Below, in pieces: positions 17,290-27,103 of a DNA stretch of 64,000 nt (within the stretch, counting starts at the first letter, position 1; each line of letters starts with the position of its first letter). The notes below the pieces were generated by a model that saw nothing but the letters and a program-made list of their open reading frames with translations, was not told the origin of the DNA and did not search any database. Source of the stretch: Rothia terrae (GTDB taxonomy: Bacteria > Actinomycetota > Actinomycetes > Actinomycetales > Micrococcaceae); assembly GCF_012396615.1 (NCBI RefSeq), contig NZ_JAAXPV010000006.1, forward strand, positions 1-64,000, written 5' to 3'. Both the position numbers and the translations under genes were made by a program.

Positions 17290-18960
17290 CTACAGTCCCA
17301 TGTTCAGTGAGCCGTCCCGAAAACGCTGACCCGGGATAGCATCGATCAGCGATCGTGTGAAGGTACTGGTGGGTGATGAGAACACGCGCTCTGTCTCACC
17401 GTATTCGACCTGCTGGCCGGCACTCATCACCGAAACGGTATCTGAAATCTGACGAACCACTGCAAGGTCGTGAGAGATAAAGACATAGGTGAGTGTCAGC
17501 TCTTCCTGTAAACGCGCGAGCAGGCGCAGAATCTGAGACTGAACGGTGACGTCCAGCGCCGAGACTGCCTCGTCGAAAACAACAAGCTCAGGTTCTACAA
17601 TCAGTGCGCGGGCGATAGCAACGCGTTGACGCTGACCACCGGAGAGCTCTGCCGGGCGCCGGGATGCGAACTCAGGGTCAAGCGAGACAAGTTCTAGGTA
17701 GCGAGCCACCCTCTCTTTAATCTGAGACTTGCCGACCAGTTTAAAGTTTTTGAGTGGTTCGGCGAGCGTAACTCCCACTGTCATTTTGGGGTTCAGCGAT
17801 GAGTAGGGGTTCTGGTAGACCAGCTGAACATGCTTTCGCAGTTGCTTGCTCTTGGGGTCAATGCGCTTGCCTTCAAAGAGGATCTCGCCGGTGGTGGGGC
17901 TTGAGAACCCTGCGATGGCGCGTCCTGTCGTGGTTTTGCCGGAACCGGATTCACCCACGATAGCGTGCGTGGTGCCGCGCTGAACGTCGAAGGAGATATT
18001 CTCAGCGGCGGTGAAGTCCCCAAATTTCTGTGTAAAGTTGCGGACGCTCAGCAGGGGAGCGGGCTCTGCCTGCGCAGAGACATCGCGTTGCCAAGGCGCT
18101 ACCGCGTGAGCTGATTGCTGGGCACGGACTGAACCTGCAACGCTGCGTCGCTGGGGGACGCTTGCCACCGACAGCGACGGCGCATCGGCAAGTAGCTGTC
18201 GGGTGTAGGAGTCCTGCGGGTCAGAAAGAACGCTGGCTGCGTACCCTGTTTCTTTCACCTGTCCATCGTGCATCACCACGATGCGGTCTGCCCGGTCGCC
18301 TGCCACAGCCAAGTCGTGAGTAATGAGCAGAACGCCAATGTTTCGGCTGTGTCGTAATTCGTCGATGAGATCGAGAATGGTTTTTTGAACGGTGACATCC
18401 AGGGCGCTGGTGGGCTCGTCCGCGATAATGAAATCCGGTTCGAGCGCCAGAGCAGCTGCAATGAGCACGCGTTGCTTCATACCGCCGGAGAGCTCGTGCG
18501 GGTACTGACGGTACCGATGCTCGGGATTATCAATACCTACCATCTCAAGCAGTTCGATGACTCGTGCTTTTCGCGCCTCGGTTGATAGCGAGGTGTGAAT
18601 TTCTAAACCTTCTGAAACCGAAGCTCCAATGGTTTTCACCGGGTTCAGCGAGTTATTGGGATCCTGCGGAATGAGACCGATGCGCGGCCCGCGGATGCGT
18701 TGCCACTGCTTGTCAGTGAGCCTTGCGAGGTCAATCTCGCCCAGGTGCATAGTGCCAGCGGTGATTTGCGCGTTATCGGCTAACAGACCAATGGCGGCCT
18801 GCGCGGTTGTAGATTTACCGGAACCTGACTCACCCACCACAGCCGTAATCTGGCCGGGCGCCACGCTCAGAGAGACATTCTGCACCGCCTGGACGACGCC
18901 GCGCGAGGTGGAATACGTGACAGCAAGGTCTGAAATAACAAGAGAATCGTGAATGCTCAT
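17290..18960 (-). CDS. ABC importer ATPase, two fused nucleotide-binding domains (DppDF-like)
   Basis: Start chosen at the ATG at 18960, whose ATGA overlaps the permease stop; longer frames would run into the permease gene. The 556-residue protein has two ATPases. Domain 1 shows [22 protein letters not shown] and [11 protein letters not shown]. Domain 2 shows [28 protein letters not shown] and [11 protein letters not shown]. Fusion of the DppD-like and DppF-like subunits is common in actinobacterial peptide/nickel-type importers. It energises the two permeases encoded upstream. Confidence 0.92.
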   Translation of the reverse strand: MSIHDSLVISDLAVTYSTSRGVVQAVQNVSLSVAPGQITAVVGESGSGKSTTAQAAIGLLADNAQITAGTMHLGEIDLARLTDKQWQRIRGPRIGLIPQDPNNSLNPVKTIGASVSEGLEIHTSLSTEARKARVIELLEMVGIDNPEHRYRQYPHELSGGMKQRVLIAAALALEPDFIIADEPTSALDVTVQKTILDLIDELRHSRNIGVLLITHDLAVAGDRADRIVVMHDGQVKETGYAASVLSDPQDSYTRQLLADAPSLSVASVPQRRSVAGSVRAQQSAHAVAPWQRDVSAQAEPAPLLSVRNFTQKFGDFTAAENISFDVQRGTTHAIVGESGSGKTTTGRAIAGFSSPTTGEILFEGKRIDPKSKQLRKHVQLVYQNPYSSLNPKMTVGVTLAEPLKNFKLVGKSQIKERVARYLELVSLDPEFASRRPAELSGGQRQRVAIARALIVEPELVVFDEAVSALDVTVQSQILRLLARLQEELTLTYVFISHDLAVVRQISDTVSVMSAGQQVEYGETERVFSSPTSTFTRSLIDAIPGQRFRDGSLNMGL

Positions 18961-19760
18961 CGTGCCTTCTTCTGAACGATATGGCTGAGGTGGTTTGCTG
19001 ACATCACAACAGCGATGATGACGGCACCGGGCAAAACGGTCAGCCACCACGAGGTTGCAATGTAGTCACGGGCGTCCGCAATAATCAGGCCCCACTCGGG
19101 AGTAGGCGCCGGCGCGCCGTAGCCCAAGAAGCCCAGCACAGAAAGCTGCAATATAGCGCTACCAAACTGTACAGCTGCCAGTGCAATCACAGGCGTCAGC
19201 GAGTTCGGCAGAATGTGGCGGGTGAGCACCTGAAAACGCGATGCACCCGATCCATAGGCAGCCTCGACAAAATCAAGCGAAGATACCGAGATCACCTGTG
19301 AACGCGCCAAACGGGCAAACGTAGCCACAGAGGTAATACCTACCGCAATAGCCGCGTTAACCGTGCCGTAGCCCAACAAGATAATCACAGAAAGAGACAA
19401 CAGCAACGAGGGAATCGACAGCAACACATCCACGATGCGCATGAGCAGAGCATCCAGCCAACCACCTTGTGCACCTGCAATGAGACCGAGGATTGTACCG
19501 ACAACCAGCCCCACCAGAACCGCTACAAGAGCACCGAGCAGAGACTGACGCGTTCCGTAAATGACGCGGGAATAGAGGTCGCGTCCTACCGAGTCGGTAC
19601 CGAACCAGTGCTCAAGACTGGGGGAGAGAAGCGCCCCGCTGGTGCCGCTGAGCGGGTTGTGCGAGGTAAAGAGACCGGGAACTAGCGCCGCAAGCACCGC
19701 GAGAATAAGGATGATCGAAGCGAGTATGACGCTGGGTTTTTTGAAAGTCGCCGTATTCAT
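18957..19760 (-). CDS. ABC importer permease (DppC-like)
   Basis: A 267-residue inner-membrane permease of BPD_transp_1 type. An N-terminal anchor is followed by the extracytoplasmic HNPLSGTSGALLSPSLEHWF, then FGTDSVGRDLYSRVIYGTRQS, the DppC-specific entry motif. The EAA loop is seen around EAAYGSGASRFQVLTRHILP. It overlaps the ATPase gene by ATGA and is separated by 2 bases from the other permease. Confidence 0.92.
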   Translation of the reverse strand: MNTATFKKPSVILASIILILAVLAALVPGLFTSHNPLSGTSGALLSPSLEHWFGTDSVGRDLYSRVIYGTRQSLLGALVAVLVGLVVGTILGLIAGAQGGWLDALLMRIVDVLLSIPSLLLSLSVIILLGYGTVNAAIAVGITSVATFARLARSQVISVSSLDFVEAAYGSGASRFQVLTRHILPNSLTPVIALAAVQFGSAILQLSVLGFLGYGAPAPTPEWGLIIADARDYIATSWWLTVLPGAVIIAVVMSANHLSHIVQKKAR

Positions 19761-19762
19761 CG

Positions 19763-20698
19763 TTATGCGCGTTCCTTTCGGCGCACTCGCGGATCAAGTA
19801 CCGGGTGCAGCAGATCGACGAGGAGGTTGATAAGAACGTAGAGGGTCGCGGCTATAACAACCACCGCCATGAGAACGGGAGTATCGCGGTTAGCAACGGC
19901 GTTGACCGTCATCTGACCAATTCCGGCGCGTCCAAAGACAGCTTCGGTAACAACTGCGCCGCCCACGAGCTCACCGAAGAGCACACCCGCGATGGTCAGC
20001 GCAGGAAGGATCGCATTGCGTAGAACGTTGCCAAAGAAGATGCGTGATCGCGATGCGCCGCGGGCCTTGACCACTGAGATAAAGGGCTGACGTTCAACGT
20101 CTTCGATGGAACGCACGAGCACCTGAGCAAGAGGCGCCGCAATGGGAATCGAGAGCGTGAGCGCCGGCAGAATCAGCGACTGCACGGGGGATGCGCCGAT
20201 AACCGGTACCCAGCCGAGTTTAAAGGAGACCAGCTGAATGAGAATAATGCCAATCCAGAAGCTGGGGAGCGAGACCATCAGCGACGGTAAACCGAGAACA
20301 AAGCCACGTAGACCGCGAGAGAAGGACGCCGCCACTGCGATCAGAAGAGCCCAGATGCAGGCAAGAACAAAAGCTGAAATGGCGAGCGCCAGCGTTCCGG
20401 GCAATGCTTCTGCCACCATGGATGCAATCGACGCACCGGTTTGCACGGAGTAGCCGAAATTGCCGGTTAGAAAGCCGAACAGCGAGGTGAAGTACTGGAC
20501 AATGAGTGGTTTATCTGCACCGTATTCGGCACGAATTGCATTGATCTCATCGCTGCTGAGCCCTAAATCGGGACTGGCATAGCGTGCCATGATCGCATCG
20601 GACGGGAGCGCTGAGAGCAGGATAAAAGCGAGCGTGTACGTTGCGAGGAGAACAAGGAGAGCTTGCCCTATGCGCAACCACAATTGGCGAGCGGTCAC
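19763..20698 (-). CDS. ABC importer permease (DppB-like)
   Basis: A 311-residue permease whose first helix and DppB-type N-terminus (LLVLLATYTLAFILLSALPS) precede the large periplasmic loop with SSDEINAIRAEYGADKPLIV. Later come the coupling region VVKARGASRSRIFFGNVLRN and the conserved ELVGGAVVTEAVFGRAGIGQ. Its start overlaps the binding-protein stop in ATGA. It forms a membrane pair with the DppC-like subunit. Confidence 0.92.
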   Translation of the reverse strand: MTARQLWLRIGQALLVLLATYTLAFILLSALPSDAIMARYASPDLGLSSDEINAIRAEYGADKPLIVQYFTSLFGFLTGNFGYSVQTGASIASMVAEALPGTLALAISAFVLACIWALLIAVAASFSRGLRGFVLGLPSLMVSLPSFWIGIILIQLVSFKLGWVPVIGASPVQSLILPALTLSIPIAAPLAQVLVRSIEDVERQPFISVVKARGASRSRIFFGNVLRNAILPALTIAGVLFGELVGGAVVTEAVFGRAGIGQMTVNAVANRDTPVLMAVVVIAATLYVLINLLVDLLHPVLDPRVRRKERA

Positions 20699-22347
20699 TG
20701 TGATTCCTCCAAACGATCATGGTTGATACGAACGTTATAGAAATTGGGTCGGCCGATAGATTCTTCTTCAAAGCCTTCAAGGTAGGGCTGGACGCCGTAG
20801 ACCTGGGGCTCTTCAAAGAGAGGTAGCGCGTAGGCTTTTTCGGCCATCATGCGCTGGGCTTTGGCTGAGGCTTCTGCGCGGTCTTCTTCGCGGGGTGAGG
20901 ACGCGATTTGCTCCAAGAGCTTCTCAAGTTCGGGATCGCCCAGCTCACCGGTTTCTTCATCGAGGTTCAGCAGGGAGTCTCGGTTGTCTGAGTGAAGGTG
21001 AGATTTGAGCACGTCGTAGTCTGCGCGTCCCACCATAGTGTGGCGAATCTGAACCTTGTTGATGTCTTTAGAGTCGGCGTCCTGCGCTGCTTGATCACCG
21101 GGGTTGAGCGTGATTTCAATGCCGATGCGGGCGAGTTGCTCTTGAACCTTGGTGATGACTTCGCGTGAACGCGGCTGGGGCAGGGCTTCGTTGATGTTGA
21201 GCGTGAGGCGCTGACCGTCTTTGCTACGGATGCCGTCTTCACCGCGTACCCATCCAGCCTCATCGAGCAGGCGTTGAGCCTTGTCAGGGTCGTAGACGTA
21301 GTACTGGCTCATATCTTGATAGCCCAGTGCAGAAGATGACAGCACAGAGTTGGCTTTGGGATAAGAGTCAGAAAACAGCGTCTCTAGAATTTCATCACGG
21401 TCAATACCCGCAATGATGGCCTGACGAACGCGAATATCAGACAGGCGAGGGTCCCTGAAACGGAAGGCCAGCTGGTTGGTGACGCCATTGGTGGAGTGCG
21501 ATGAAATGGTGAGTCCCTGCTCCTGCAGGTGTTTTTCAACGGGGGCTTCGATCTGGCGAGCGATGTCGCCTTGGCCGGAGACGAGGCCGCCGGTACGCAC
21601 GGATTCTTCAGCCGCTAACACGTACTTGATGCCGTCGATGTAGGCGCGTCCTTGATGCTCAGACTCAGCAGGAGCCCAGTCATAGTCTTCACGGGCCTTC
21701 ATGGTCAGCGATGAGTTCATCTGCTCATCTTCAATGACGAAGGGGCCGGAACCGATAATCTCGGTTGCCTTACCCGGGGCGAATCCCGTGGTGTCTTTAT
21801 CAAGCGTGGCATCAGAGAGCAAACCGGCATTGAAAGAGCTGGTTGCCTGCGCGAAACCGGGGGCGGGTTCAGAGAAGAAGAAACGCACGGTATCTTCATC
21901 AACTACTTCACCGTGATCGTAATTAGTAATCTGCTCCGACGAGGTGAGCTTGCGGGACTTATCTCCCTTGCCGTAAAGATCGAAGTTCTTGACAACGTTC
22001 TCAGCAGTGAGCGGTGAACCATCGGAGTAGGTGACATCGGTGCGGATGTCAAAAGTGTATTCGGTCGCGTCCTCGTTAACCTCGGGAAGCTTAGTCGCAA
22101 TCCAAGGAGACAGTTCAAGCGTCTCAGGGTCCTGATAAAGCAGTCTGTCTGTGACCTGGTTGAGCACACCACCGTTAGCGTAGAAACCTGCCGACGGCGG
22201 GTACAGCGTCTTGAAGAAATTGGGTTCGAGGTAGGTGACGATATCGTCCTCGGCTTCAGAGGCATGTTGCGTTACGTTACCGCACGCTGTGACACCGAGG
22301 AGCAATGCGAGCACAATGGAACTCAGCGGCATTGCACGTTTTTTCAT
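20695..22347 (-). CDS. Substrate-binding lipoprotein of the ABC importer (SBP family 5)
   Basis: A 550-residue extracellular lipoprotein. The signal peptide ends in the lipobox LLGVTAC (cysteine about residue 22). The mature part has family-5 solute-binding features: YPPSAGFYANGGVLNQVTDR, FDIRTDVTYSDGSPLTAENV and the later ALPLFEEPQVYGVQP. The segment YPP-GFY-NGG-LNQ-TD and NFDLYGKGDKS match my memory of the KPN_01854-type subgroup, not classical dipeptide binders. First gene of a five-gene operon (binding protein, two permeases, ATPase, double CMD). Ligand unknown. Confidence 0.9.
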   Translation of the reverse strand: MKKRAMPLSSIVLALLLGVTACGNVTQHASEAEDDIVTYLEPNFFKTLYPPSAGFYANGGVLNQVTDRLLYQDPETLELSPWIATKLPEVNEDATEYTFDIRTDVTYSDGSPLTAENVVKNFDLYGKGDKSRKLTSSEQITNYDHGEVVDEDTVRFFFSEPAPGFAQATSSFNAGLLSDATLDKDTTGFAPGKATEIIGSGPFVIEDEQMNSSLTMKAREDYDWAPAESEHQGRAYIDGIKYVLAAEESVRTGGLVSGQGDIARQIEAPVEKHLQEQGLTISSHSTNGVTNQLAFRFRDPRLSDIRVRQAIIAGIDRDEILETLFSDSYPKANSVLSSSALGYQDMSQYYVYDPDKAQRLLDEAGWVRGEDGIRSKDGQRLTLNINEALPQPRSREVITKVQEQLARIGIEITLNPGDQAAQDADSKDINKVQIRHTMVGRADYDVLKSHLHSDNRDSLLNLDEETGELGDPELEKLLEQIASSPREEDRAEASAKAQRMMAEKAYALPLFEEPQVYGVQPYLEGFEEESIGRPNFYNVRINHDRLEESQ

Positions 22348-22463
22348 CTGCGTGGTGGCTTTCTTGCTGGGGGCTTTGGCCCGTACGGTGAGAATGTGAG
22401 GGCTTTTTCACCCTAGCTCAACGCGTGCAACAGTTGATAAGTAAAATGTAAAAGGAGTTAACA

Positions 22464-24374
22464 TTGAGGCCCTCGGTCGTTATCATTGGTGCTGGTCCGC
22501 GCGGTATTTCGGTGCTTGAGAGGTTAGGCTCACATCTTGCGGCTACGGGATCTAAGCAGCCGCTTGACGTGCATATTGTGGATGATGCACAACTGGGCGC
22601 CGGACGCATCTGGGACACCGAGCAGACGCGTACCCTGTGCATGAACACGCTTGCCGGTGCGGTGACTCTCTTTACTGAACCCGGTTCAACGGTGAGTGCT
22701 CCGGTTATTGAAGGGCCCACGATGTACGAGTGGATTCAGATTCTTCGTGGCGAGTCGGTGCGCGAGCAAGCCCAGAGCATGTTTGATCGTTTTCCTGAAA
22801 TTCTTGACGCTAGCTTTGATGAAGAAGTGCGCGCTACCCGTGTGGAATCTAACCCCTCGCGAGCGCTGTACGGTGCTTACCTCAGGTGGTGCTTTCGCGT
22901 TGCCCTGGGGTTGATGCCTGAGCACGTTACCGTGCATCAGCATCATTCACGCGCTGTTTCCATTGACGAGCGCGACGGCTACGATTTGGTACATCTTGCC
23001 GATGGCACAGAGCTGGTCTCTCACTCGACAGTGCTTGCAACAGGCTGGCAGCAACCACACCCCACCGCTGACGAAGAACAGCTGGCATCAGCACCCGGAA
23101 CATGGATCGCACCGGGCAACCCCCTCGATCAAGACGTGCAACAGATTCCCGCCGGGCAGAAGATACTGGTACGCGGACTGGGCATGGGCTTCTTCGACGT
23201 CATGGCTTTGACCACCATTGATCGCGGTGGAAAGTTTGTAGAGGACTCCGAAGCCCGTTCGGGTCTGCGCTATATTCCCAGCGGGCAAGAGCCCCACTTC
23301 ATCGTAAGTTCCGGACGCGGCTACCCCTACCTTCCCAAATCAGAATATAAGTCCTTGCCACCCAAGGCTGCGCTTTCTCGACTCAAAGCGGTTATTGCTG
23401 AGCTGACCGGCGAAGAGCGCCAGCACGAGCGCATCGATTTCGGTGAACAGGTGTACCCCGCCATCGTCAAGGACGCCTACGAGGCCTACTACCGCGTCCT
23501 TGCTCAAAATCACCCCGAGGCGCTGACCGCAGGCATCGAGACCGTAGTTGAAACCATCGATGCGAGCGAGCTTTCAGAGATGGATATCGCCCTGGAACTT
23601 TTTGTGCCCAACCCGCACGATCGCTTTAGCCTGAGCTACTGGCAAGACCCTGTTACAGCTCTAGCGGGAGATAAACCGCTCAGCATTGACGAGCTCACCT
23701 CGCGTATTGCCAAGCACATGGTCTTTGACATTGAACAGGCTCTTCTGGCCCGTGATAGCGCGGTCAAAGCAGGGCTGTGGTCTATTAGCGCCTCTCGTAA
23801 ACCTGCCAGCATTCTGGGTGCAGAAGGACGCTACACTTACGATTCTCGCCTCTCGCTGTATAAATCGTTTATGGCATTTGGTCAGATGGTTGGTTCTGGC
23901 CCTCCGCTGTTCCGTACCCAGCAGCTCTTGGCGCTGGCGGACGCCGGTTTGGTCAGCTTTGCAGGCGCCCGACCGCAGGTGCGCGTAGACGGTGACGGTT
24001 TTGTGATGACGGGCAAAAATATTGCTGAAGAGGTGCACGCATCGACTCTGGTGGACGCGTGGATGTACAGCCCCGATACGCGTCGCCCCGCCGATGCCTC
24101 CACAATTTCCATTCAGGGTCGCACGCGTCCGTTCCGAGAAACCTTCGCCGATGGCTCGCCCGTTGCAACCGGATCGCCCGAGGTTGTGCCTGCAACCCGT
24201 CAGCTGGTCAATCCTGATGGAACCGCTGATCCACGTCTGCACCTCATCGGTATTCCTACGTACGCGCAGTTGCCTGACACCACTATTTCTCCCATGCCGG
24301 GTACCAACCCGCTGATGTTGCAAGAGACAGATAAGGTGGCGGCGCACCTTCTTCAGGTGGTGGGCATCAAGTAG
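22464..24374 (+). CDS. FAD/NAD(P)-binding oxidoreductase-like protein
   Basis: 636 residues with a TTG start preceded by AAAGGAG at good spacing. The N-terminal dinucleotide fold is VVIIGAGPRGISVLERLG. A second nucleotide-binding glycine motif, KILVRGLGMGFFDVMAL, lies near residue 235. The long C-terminal half has no motif I recognise except the late LIGIPTYAQLPDTTISPMPG. It resembles pfam NAD_binding_9-type FAD proteins of actinobacteria. It is transcribed away from the ABC importer operon, across a 116-base shared promoter region, so a common substrate is plausible but unproven. Confidence 0.8.
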   Translation: MRPSVVIIGAGPRGISVLERLGSHLAATGSKQPLDVHIVDDAQLGAGRIWDTEQTRTLCMNTLAGAVTLFTEPGSTVSAPVIEGPTMYEWIQILRGESVREQAQSMFDRFPEILDASFDEEVRATRVESNPSRALYGAYLRWCFRVALGLMPEHVTVHQHHSRAVSIDERDGYDLVHLADGTELVSHSTVLATGWQQPHPTADEEQLASAPGTWIAPGNPLDQDVQQIPAGQKILVRGLGMGFFDVMALTTIDRGGKFVEDSEARSGLRYIPSGQEPHFIVSSGRGYPYLPKSEYKSLPPKAALSRLKAVIAELTGEERQHERIDFGEQVYPAIVKDAYEAYYRVLAQNHPEALTAGIETVVETIDASELSEMDIALELFVPNPHDRFSLSYWQDPVTALAGDKPLSIDELTSRIAKHMVFDIEQALLARDSAVKAGLWSISASRKPASILGAEGRYTYDSRLSLYKSFMAFGQMVGSGPPLFRTQQLLALADAGLVSFAGARPQVRVDGDGFVMTGKNIAEEVHASTLVDAWMYSPDTRRPADASTISIQGRTRPFRETFADGSPVATGSPEVVPATRQLVNPDGTADPRLHLIGIPTYAQLPDTTISPMPGTNPLMLQETDKVAAHLLQVVGIK

Positions 24375-24387
24375 TCTCACCGCCGGT

Positions 24388-24426
24388 ACTCAAAGATCCC
24401 GTGTATGGTACACGGGATCTTTGAGT
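24388..24426. terminator. Bidirectional terminator, 18-base perfect arms
   Basis: Arms 24388-24405 and 24409-24426 pair exactly around a 3-base loop, between convergent genes. Immediately beyond it is a 13-base direct duplication that gives rarD a second stop codon just after the first. Confidence 0.9.
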
Positions 24427-24441
24427 CTCTAGGCGCGTGTG

Positions 24442-25395
24442 TTAGGCGCGTGTGTTGGCCACCTGCGCCCTGCGATGGACGCGACGACGCTGGTTGTGGC
24501 GTAGGGCGTCCAAGATAAAGAGCGCGACTGCTACCCAGACGAGAATGAACCCTAACCAACGTTCTGTACTCATGTGTTCGTGGAAAATCAGCAGGGCAAT
24601 GAGGAACTGCATAATCGGAGTCATGTACTGCACCATGCCCACCACCGACAGTGGAAGGTTTGCCGCAGCAACCGCAAAGCACAGCAAAGGAACGCCGGTG
24701 ACAATGCCCGAGAACGCGAGAACCCAAAAATGTGAGGTGCCCTCTGATAGCAGGGTGAGGTTGCCTTGCGCATTGATAAAAGCAATAACAGCCAGGGCAA
24801 TAGGGCTCAGCAAGAGAGTTTCTGCGCTGAGCGAGTTGAGAGCCGTCACCCCCTTGCCCAAGCGGCTTTTCACCAGACCGTAAAAGCCAAAGGTGAAGGC
24901 GAGACCGAGCGCCAACCAGGGGACCTGGCCGTAGAGAATACTCATCGCTAACACCGCCACGGTAGCAATTCCCACAGCCACCCACTGCAATTTTCGAAGC
25001 TTCTCATGGAGCACTACCACGCCCAAAAGCACAGACACCAGCGGATTGATGAAATAACCCAGCGAAGCTTCAAGGGTGTTGCCGGTGGTCACCGCAATCA
25101 CGTAAATCAGCCAGTTGCCACCCACTAACAGCCCCGCAACAAAAAGACGCGCCATGAGCGATCCGTTGCGCACCAGCGTCCAGAAGCTTCTCCAGGTTCC
25201 CGTGACCACCAGAAGAATGGCACAGAAAATCAGCGAGAACACCACACGCCACGCAACAACTTCAAGGGCAGACGCCGGGGAAGTCAACACAAAATACAGC
25301 GGGAAGGCGCCCCACATCAAATAGGCGCCAAAAACAGCTAAAAGACCTGTGCGGCTGAGCCCATCGGAGGCTGCAGTGGTAGAAGACTGAGCCAT
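24442..25395 (-). CDS. rarD: RarD-type EamA permease
   Basis: A 317-residue, ten-segment membrane protein of the RarD subgroup. It shows GLLAVFGAYLMWGAFPLYF at the N-terminus, EVVAWRVVFSLIFC in segment 2, GNWLIYVIAVTTGNTLEASL, GYFINPLVSVLLGVVVLHEK and the later QYMTPIMQFLIALLIFHEHM. These are strong RarD hallmarks. Family members are described as chloramphenicol-sensitivity or metabolite exporters; the natural substrate is uncertain. The stop is followed by a short tandem duplication. Confidence 0.9.
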   Translation of the reverse strand: MAQSSTTAASDGLSRTGLLAVFGAYLMWGAFPLYFVLTSPASALEVVAWRVVFSLIFCAILLVVTGTWRSFWTLVRNGSLMARLFVAGLLVGGNWLIYVIAVTTGNTLEASLGYFINPLVSVLLGVVVLHEKLRKLQWVAVGIATVAVLAMSILYGQVPWLALGLAFTFGFYGLVKSRLGKGVTALNSLSAETLLLSPIALAVIAFINAQGNLTLLSEGTSHFWVLAFSGIVTGVPLLCFAVAAANLPLSVVGMVQYMTPIMQFLIALLIFHEHMSTERWLGFILVWVAVALFILDALRHNQRRRVHRRAQVANTRA

Positions 25396-25484
25396 AGAAC
25401 CTGCTTGAGTTAGAAAAGAGTATGAAAGTGACTACTCATCATAAAACTCTTGTGAACACTCAAAATCAAATGAGGCTATAAGAA

Positions 25485-25518
25485 ACCCCGGTCCGCCGTA
25501 AGAAACGGCAAACCGGGG
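25485..25518. terminator. Terminator between the acidic coiled-coil gene and rarD start
   Basis: ACCCCGGT with CCGCCGT pairs with ACGGC and ACCGGGGT, with a short AAGAA loop. It is downstream of the minus-strand gene that ends at 25551. Confidence 0.75.
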
Positions 25519-25550
25519 TAACACGCGAAATGTTCAGTTTCGCTTTAGTC

Positions 25551-26897
25551 TTACAGACCGAAGAAACGTGAGAAGAAGCCCTTCTTCTCCTTGGTCTCCT
25601 TCTTGGGAGCGTGCTCAGCTTCTTCGCGTTCTGCCTCAAGATCCGGAGCTTCACCGGCAACACGGAATGCTGCGGGCTTGTAAGCTTCGTGAGACTCTTC
25701 AGCCTCGTCAACCTCAACGGTTTCACGTTCGGTGGTTGCGGGAGCTTCCTGAACCTCTTCGGTCTCAATCTGCTCGAACTCATCAGCGTCGCGGTCTTCA
25801 GCAACCGCAGCGTCGTCGAATGAGCCGGTGGTGACGCGGCCGGGCTGAGCATCGTCGCGAGGATCCTGATCATAGGGGTCAGAAACATCGGTGTAGACAC
25901 GGTCGGTGGTAGTGGTACCCTCGACCTCTTCAGCTTCACGAGCCTCACGTTCAGCGGCTTCACGCTCAGCAGCTTCGCGTTCTGCGCGGGCAGCTTCTTC
26001 GCGAGCTTCCTGCTCAGCTTCGCGCTGGGCAGCTGCTTCTGCCTCAGCCTGACGTGCTGCAGCTGCCTCACGTTCAGCTGCCTCACGTGCGGCTGCTTCT
26101 TCGCGGGCCGCGCTATGCTGAGCTGCCTCTGATGCTGCAATGCGCTCAACTTCGCTGCGTTCGCTGCGCATCTGCTCACGCAAGGATGCTGCGTGCGCGG
26201 CGCAACGATTGAGTTCATCAGCGTCAACGGTGGGCTCGGCAGGCTCAATGCCTGAAATCTTGCCCTCGTCGAACCACAGGCGCAGGGCGCCGTCGGTTGC
26301 AGTGATGACAGCGGTCGCTTCGGTGTCCCACTCAATGTGCGCACCGCGCAAACGTGCGTAAGAATCAACAGCCTTGAGGTGGTTCACAGCGGTGCCGGTC
26401 TGCAGAGCCTGTGCCATTACGCGTCCCATGCGGTTGACGGTGGGAGCTTCAAGTTCAAGAAGATCACCATCGAGTAGCAACCATGCGCGCACGCCTGCAC
26501 CGGCCTGAACGGGGTAATGCGCGTAAATGCCGGTAACTGCCTTGGTAGCAAGGGTGAGGCGGCGTGCTAGACCATCTTCAAGAACCAACTCGTCGGTGGT
26601 CAGCTCCGAGATTCCGTGCTGGCTTCCTGCCTCGCGTGCCTGAATAGCTGCTGAAACTACAGAGTCGGGAAAATGACCGAGTTCCTGCCACGACCAAATC
26701 CAAGAACCGCGTGATTCTGATTCGGTACCCAGAAGGTAGGGGGAAAGAGCAACTGAATCATCAGATGAAAGAGTAAAAGACGGAGCTGAGAAGTCCACTG
26801 ACCATTCCGAGTCGCCGGTCAGCTCAGCCAGGCGTGCCTGGTATTCGGTAGAGATAAAGATTGATTCGTCAATCAAATCCTGCAGTGTTTTAGTCAT
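25551..26897 (-). CDS. Hypothetical protein with Ala/Glu/Arg-rich coiled coil
   Basis: 448 residues. The N-terminal 235 look globular, with strand-rich segments and RGSWIWSWQELGHFPDSVVS and GAGVRAWLLLDGD; this resembles DUF6882-type proteins, with low certainty. Residues about 240-325 are an uninterrupted A/E/R helix of repeated AAEREAAEREA-like units, a likely long coiled coil. An acidic linker follows, then a basic end and FFSRFFGL, an amphipathic membrane-contact candidate. Divergent from the SseB-domain gene. No function assigned. Confidence 0.7.
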   Translation of the reverse strand: MTKTLQDLIDESIFISTEYQARLAELTGDSEWSVDFSAPSFTLSSDDSVALSPYLLGTESESRGSWIWSWQELGHFPDSVVSAAIQAREAGSQHGISELTTDELVLEDGLARRLTLATKAVTGIYAHYPVQAGAGVRAWLLLDGDLLELEAPTVNRMGRVMAQALQTGTAVNHLKAVDSYARLRGAHIEWDTEATAVITATDGALRLWFDEGKISGIEPAEPTVDADELNRCAAHAASLREQMRSERSEVERIAASEAAQHSAAREEAAAREAAEREAAAARQAEAEAAAQREAEQEAREEAARAEREAAEREAAEREAREAEEVEGTTTTDRVYTDVSDPYDQDPRDDAQPGRVTTGSFDDAAVAEDRDADEFEQIETEEVQEAPATTERETVEVDEAEESHEAYKPAAFRVAGEAPDLEAEREEAEHAPKKETKEKKGFFSRFFGL

Positions 26898-27103
26898 AGC
26901 CTTAAGGCTATCAATGTTTGCCTGAGATGACGCACTATTTACGGTGTCTTCGGGAGGGCTTTTATCCTGCTAAACATCACATCGAGTTGCAGGCTTTCAG
27001 GGCTGGTGTGCTGGGGCTGGACGGTGGTGTCCACATAAATAACGTTCATTCGCAGAAAACAGTGGCAAGATCCCTTCCTGTCTGCTGAAAGGAGGGCGGT
27101 AGA

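Noticed and set aside
23661-24380. 239-residue minus-strand frame
   Set aside because: Lies opposite the FAD protein gene; composition follows codon bias of that gene.
25466-26368. 300-residue minus-strand frame rich in Arg/Pro/Leu
   Set aside because: Out-of-frame reading of the Ala/Glu/Arg repeat region; low complexity, no start context.
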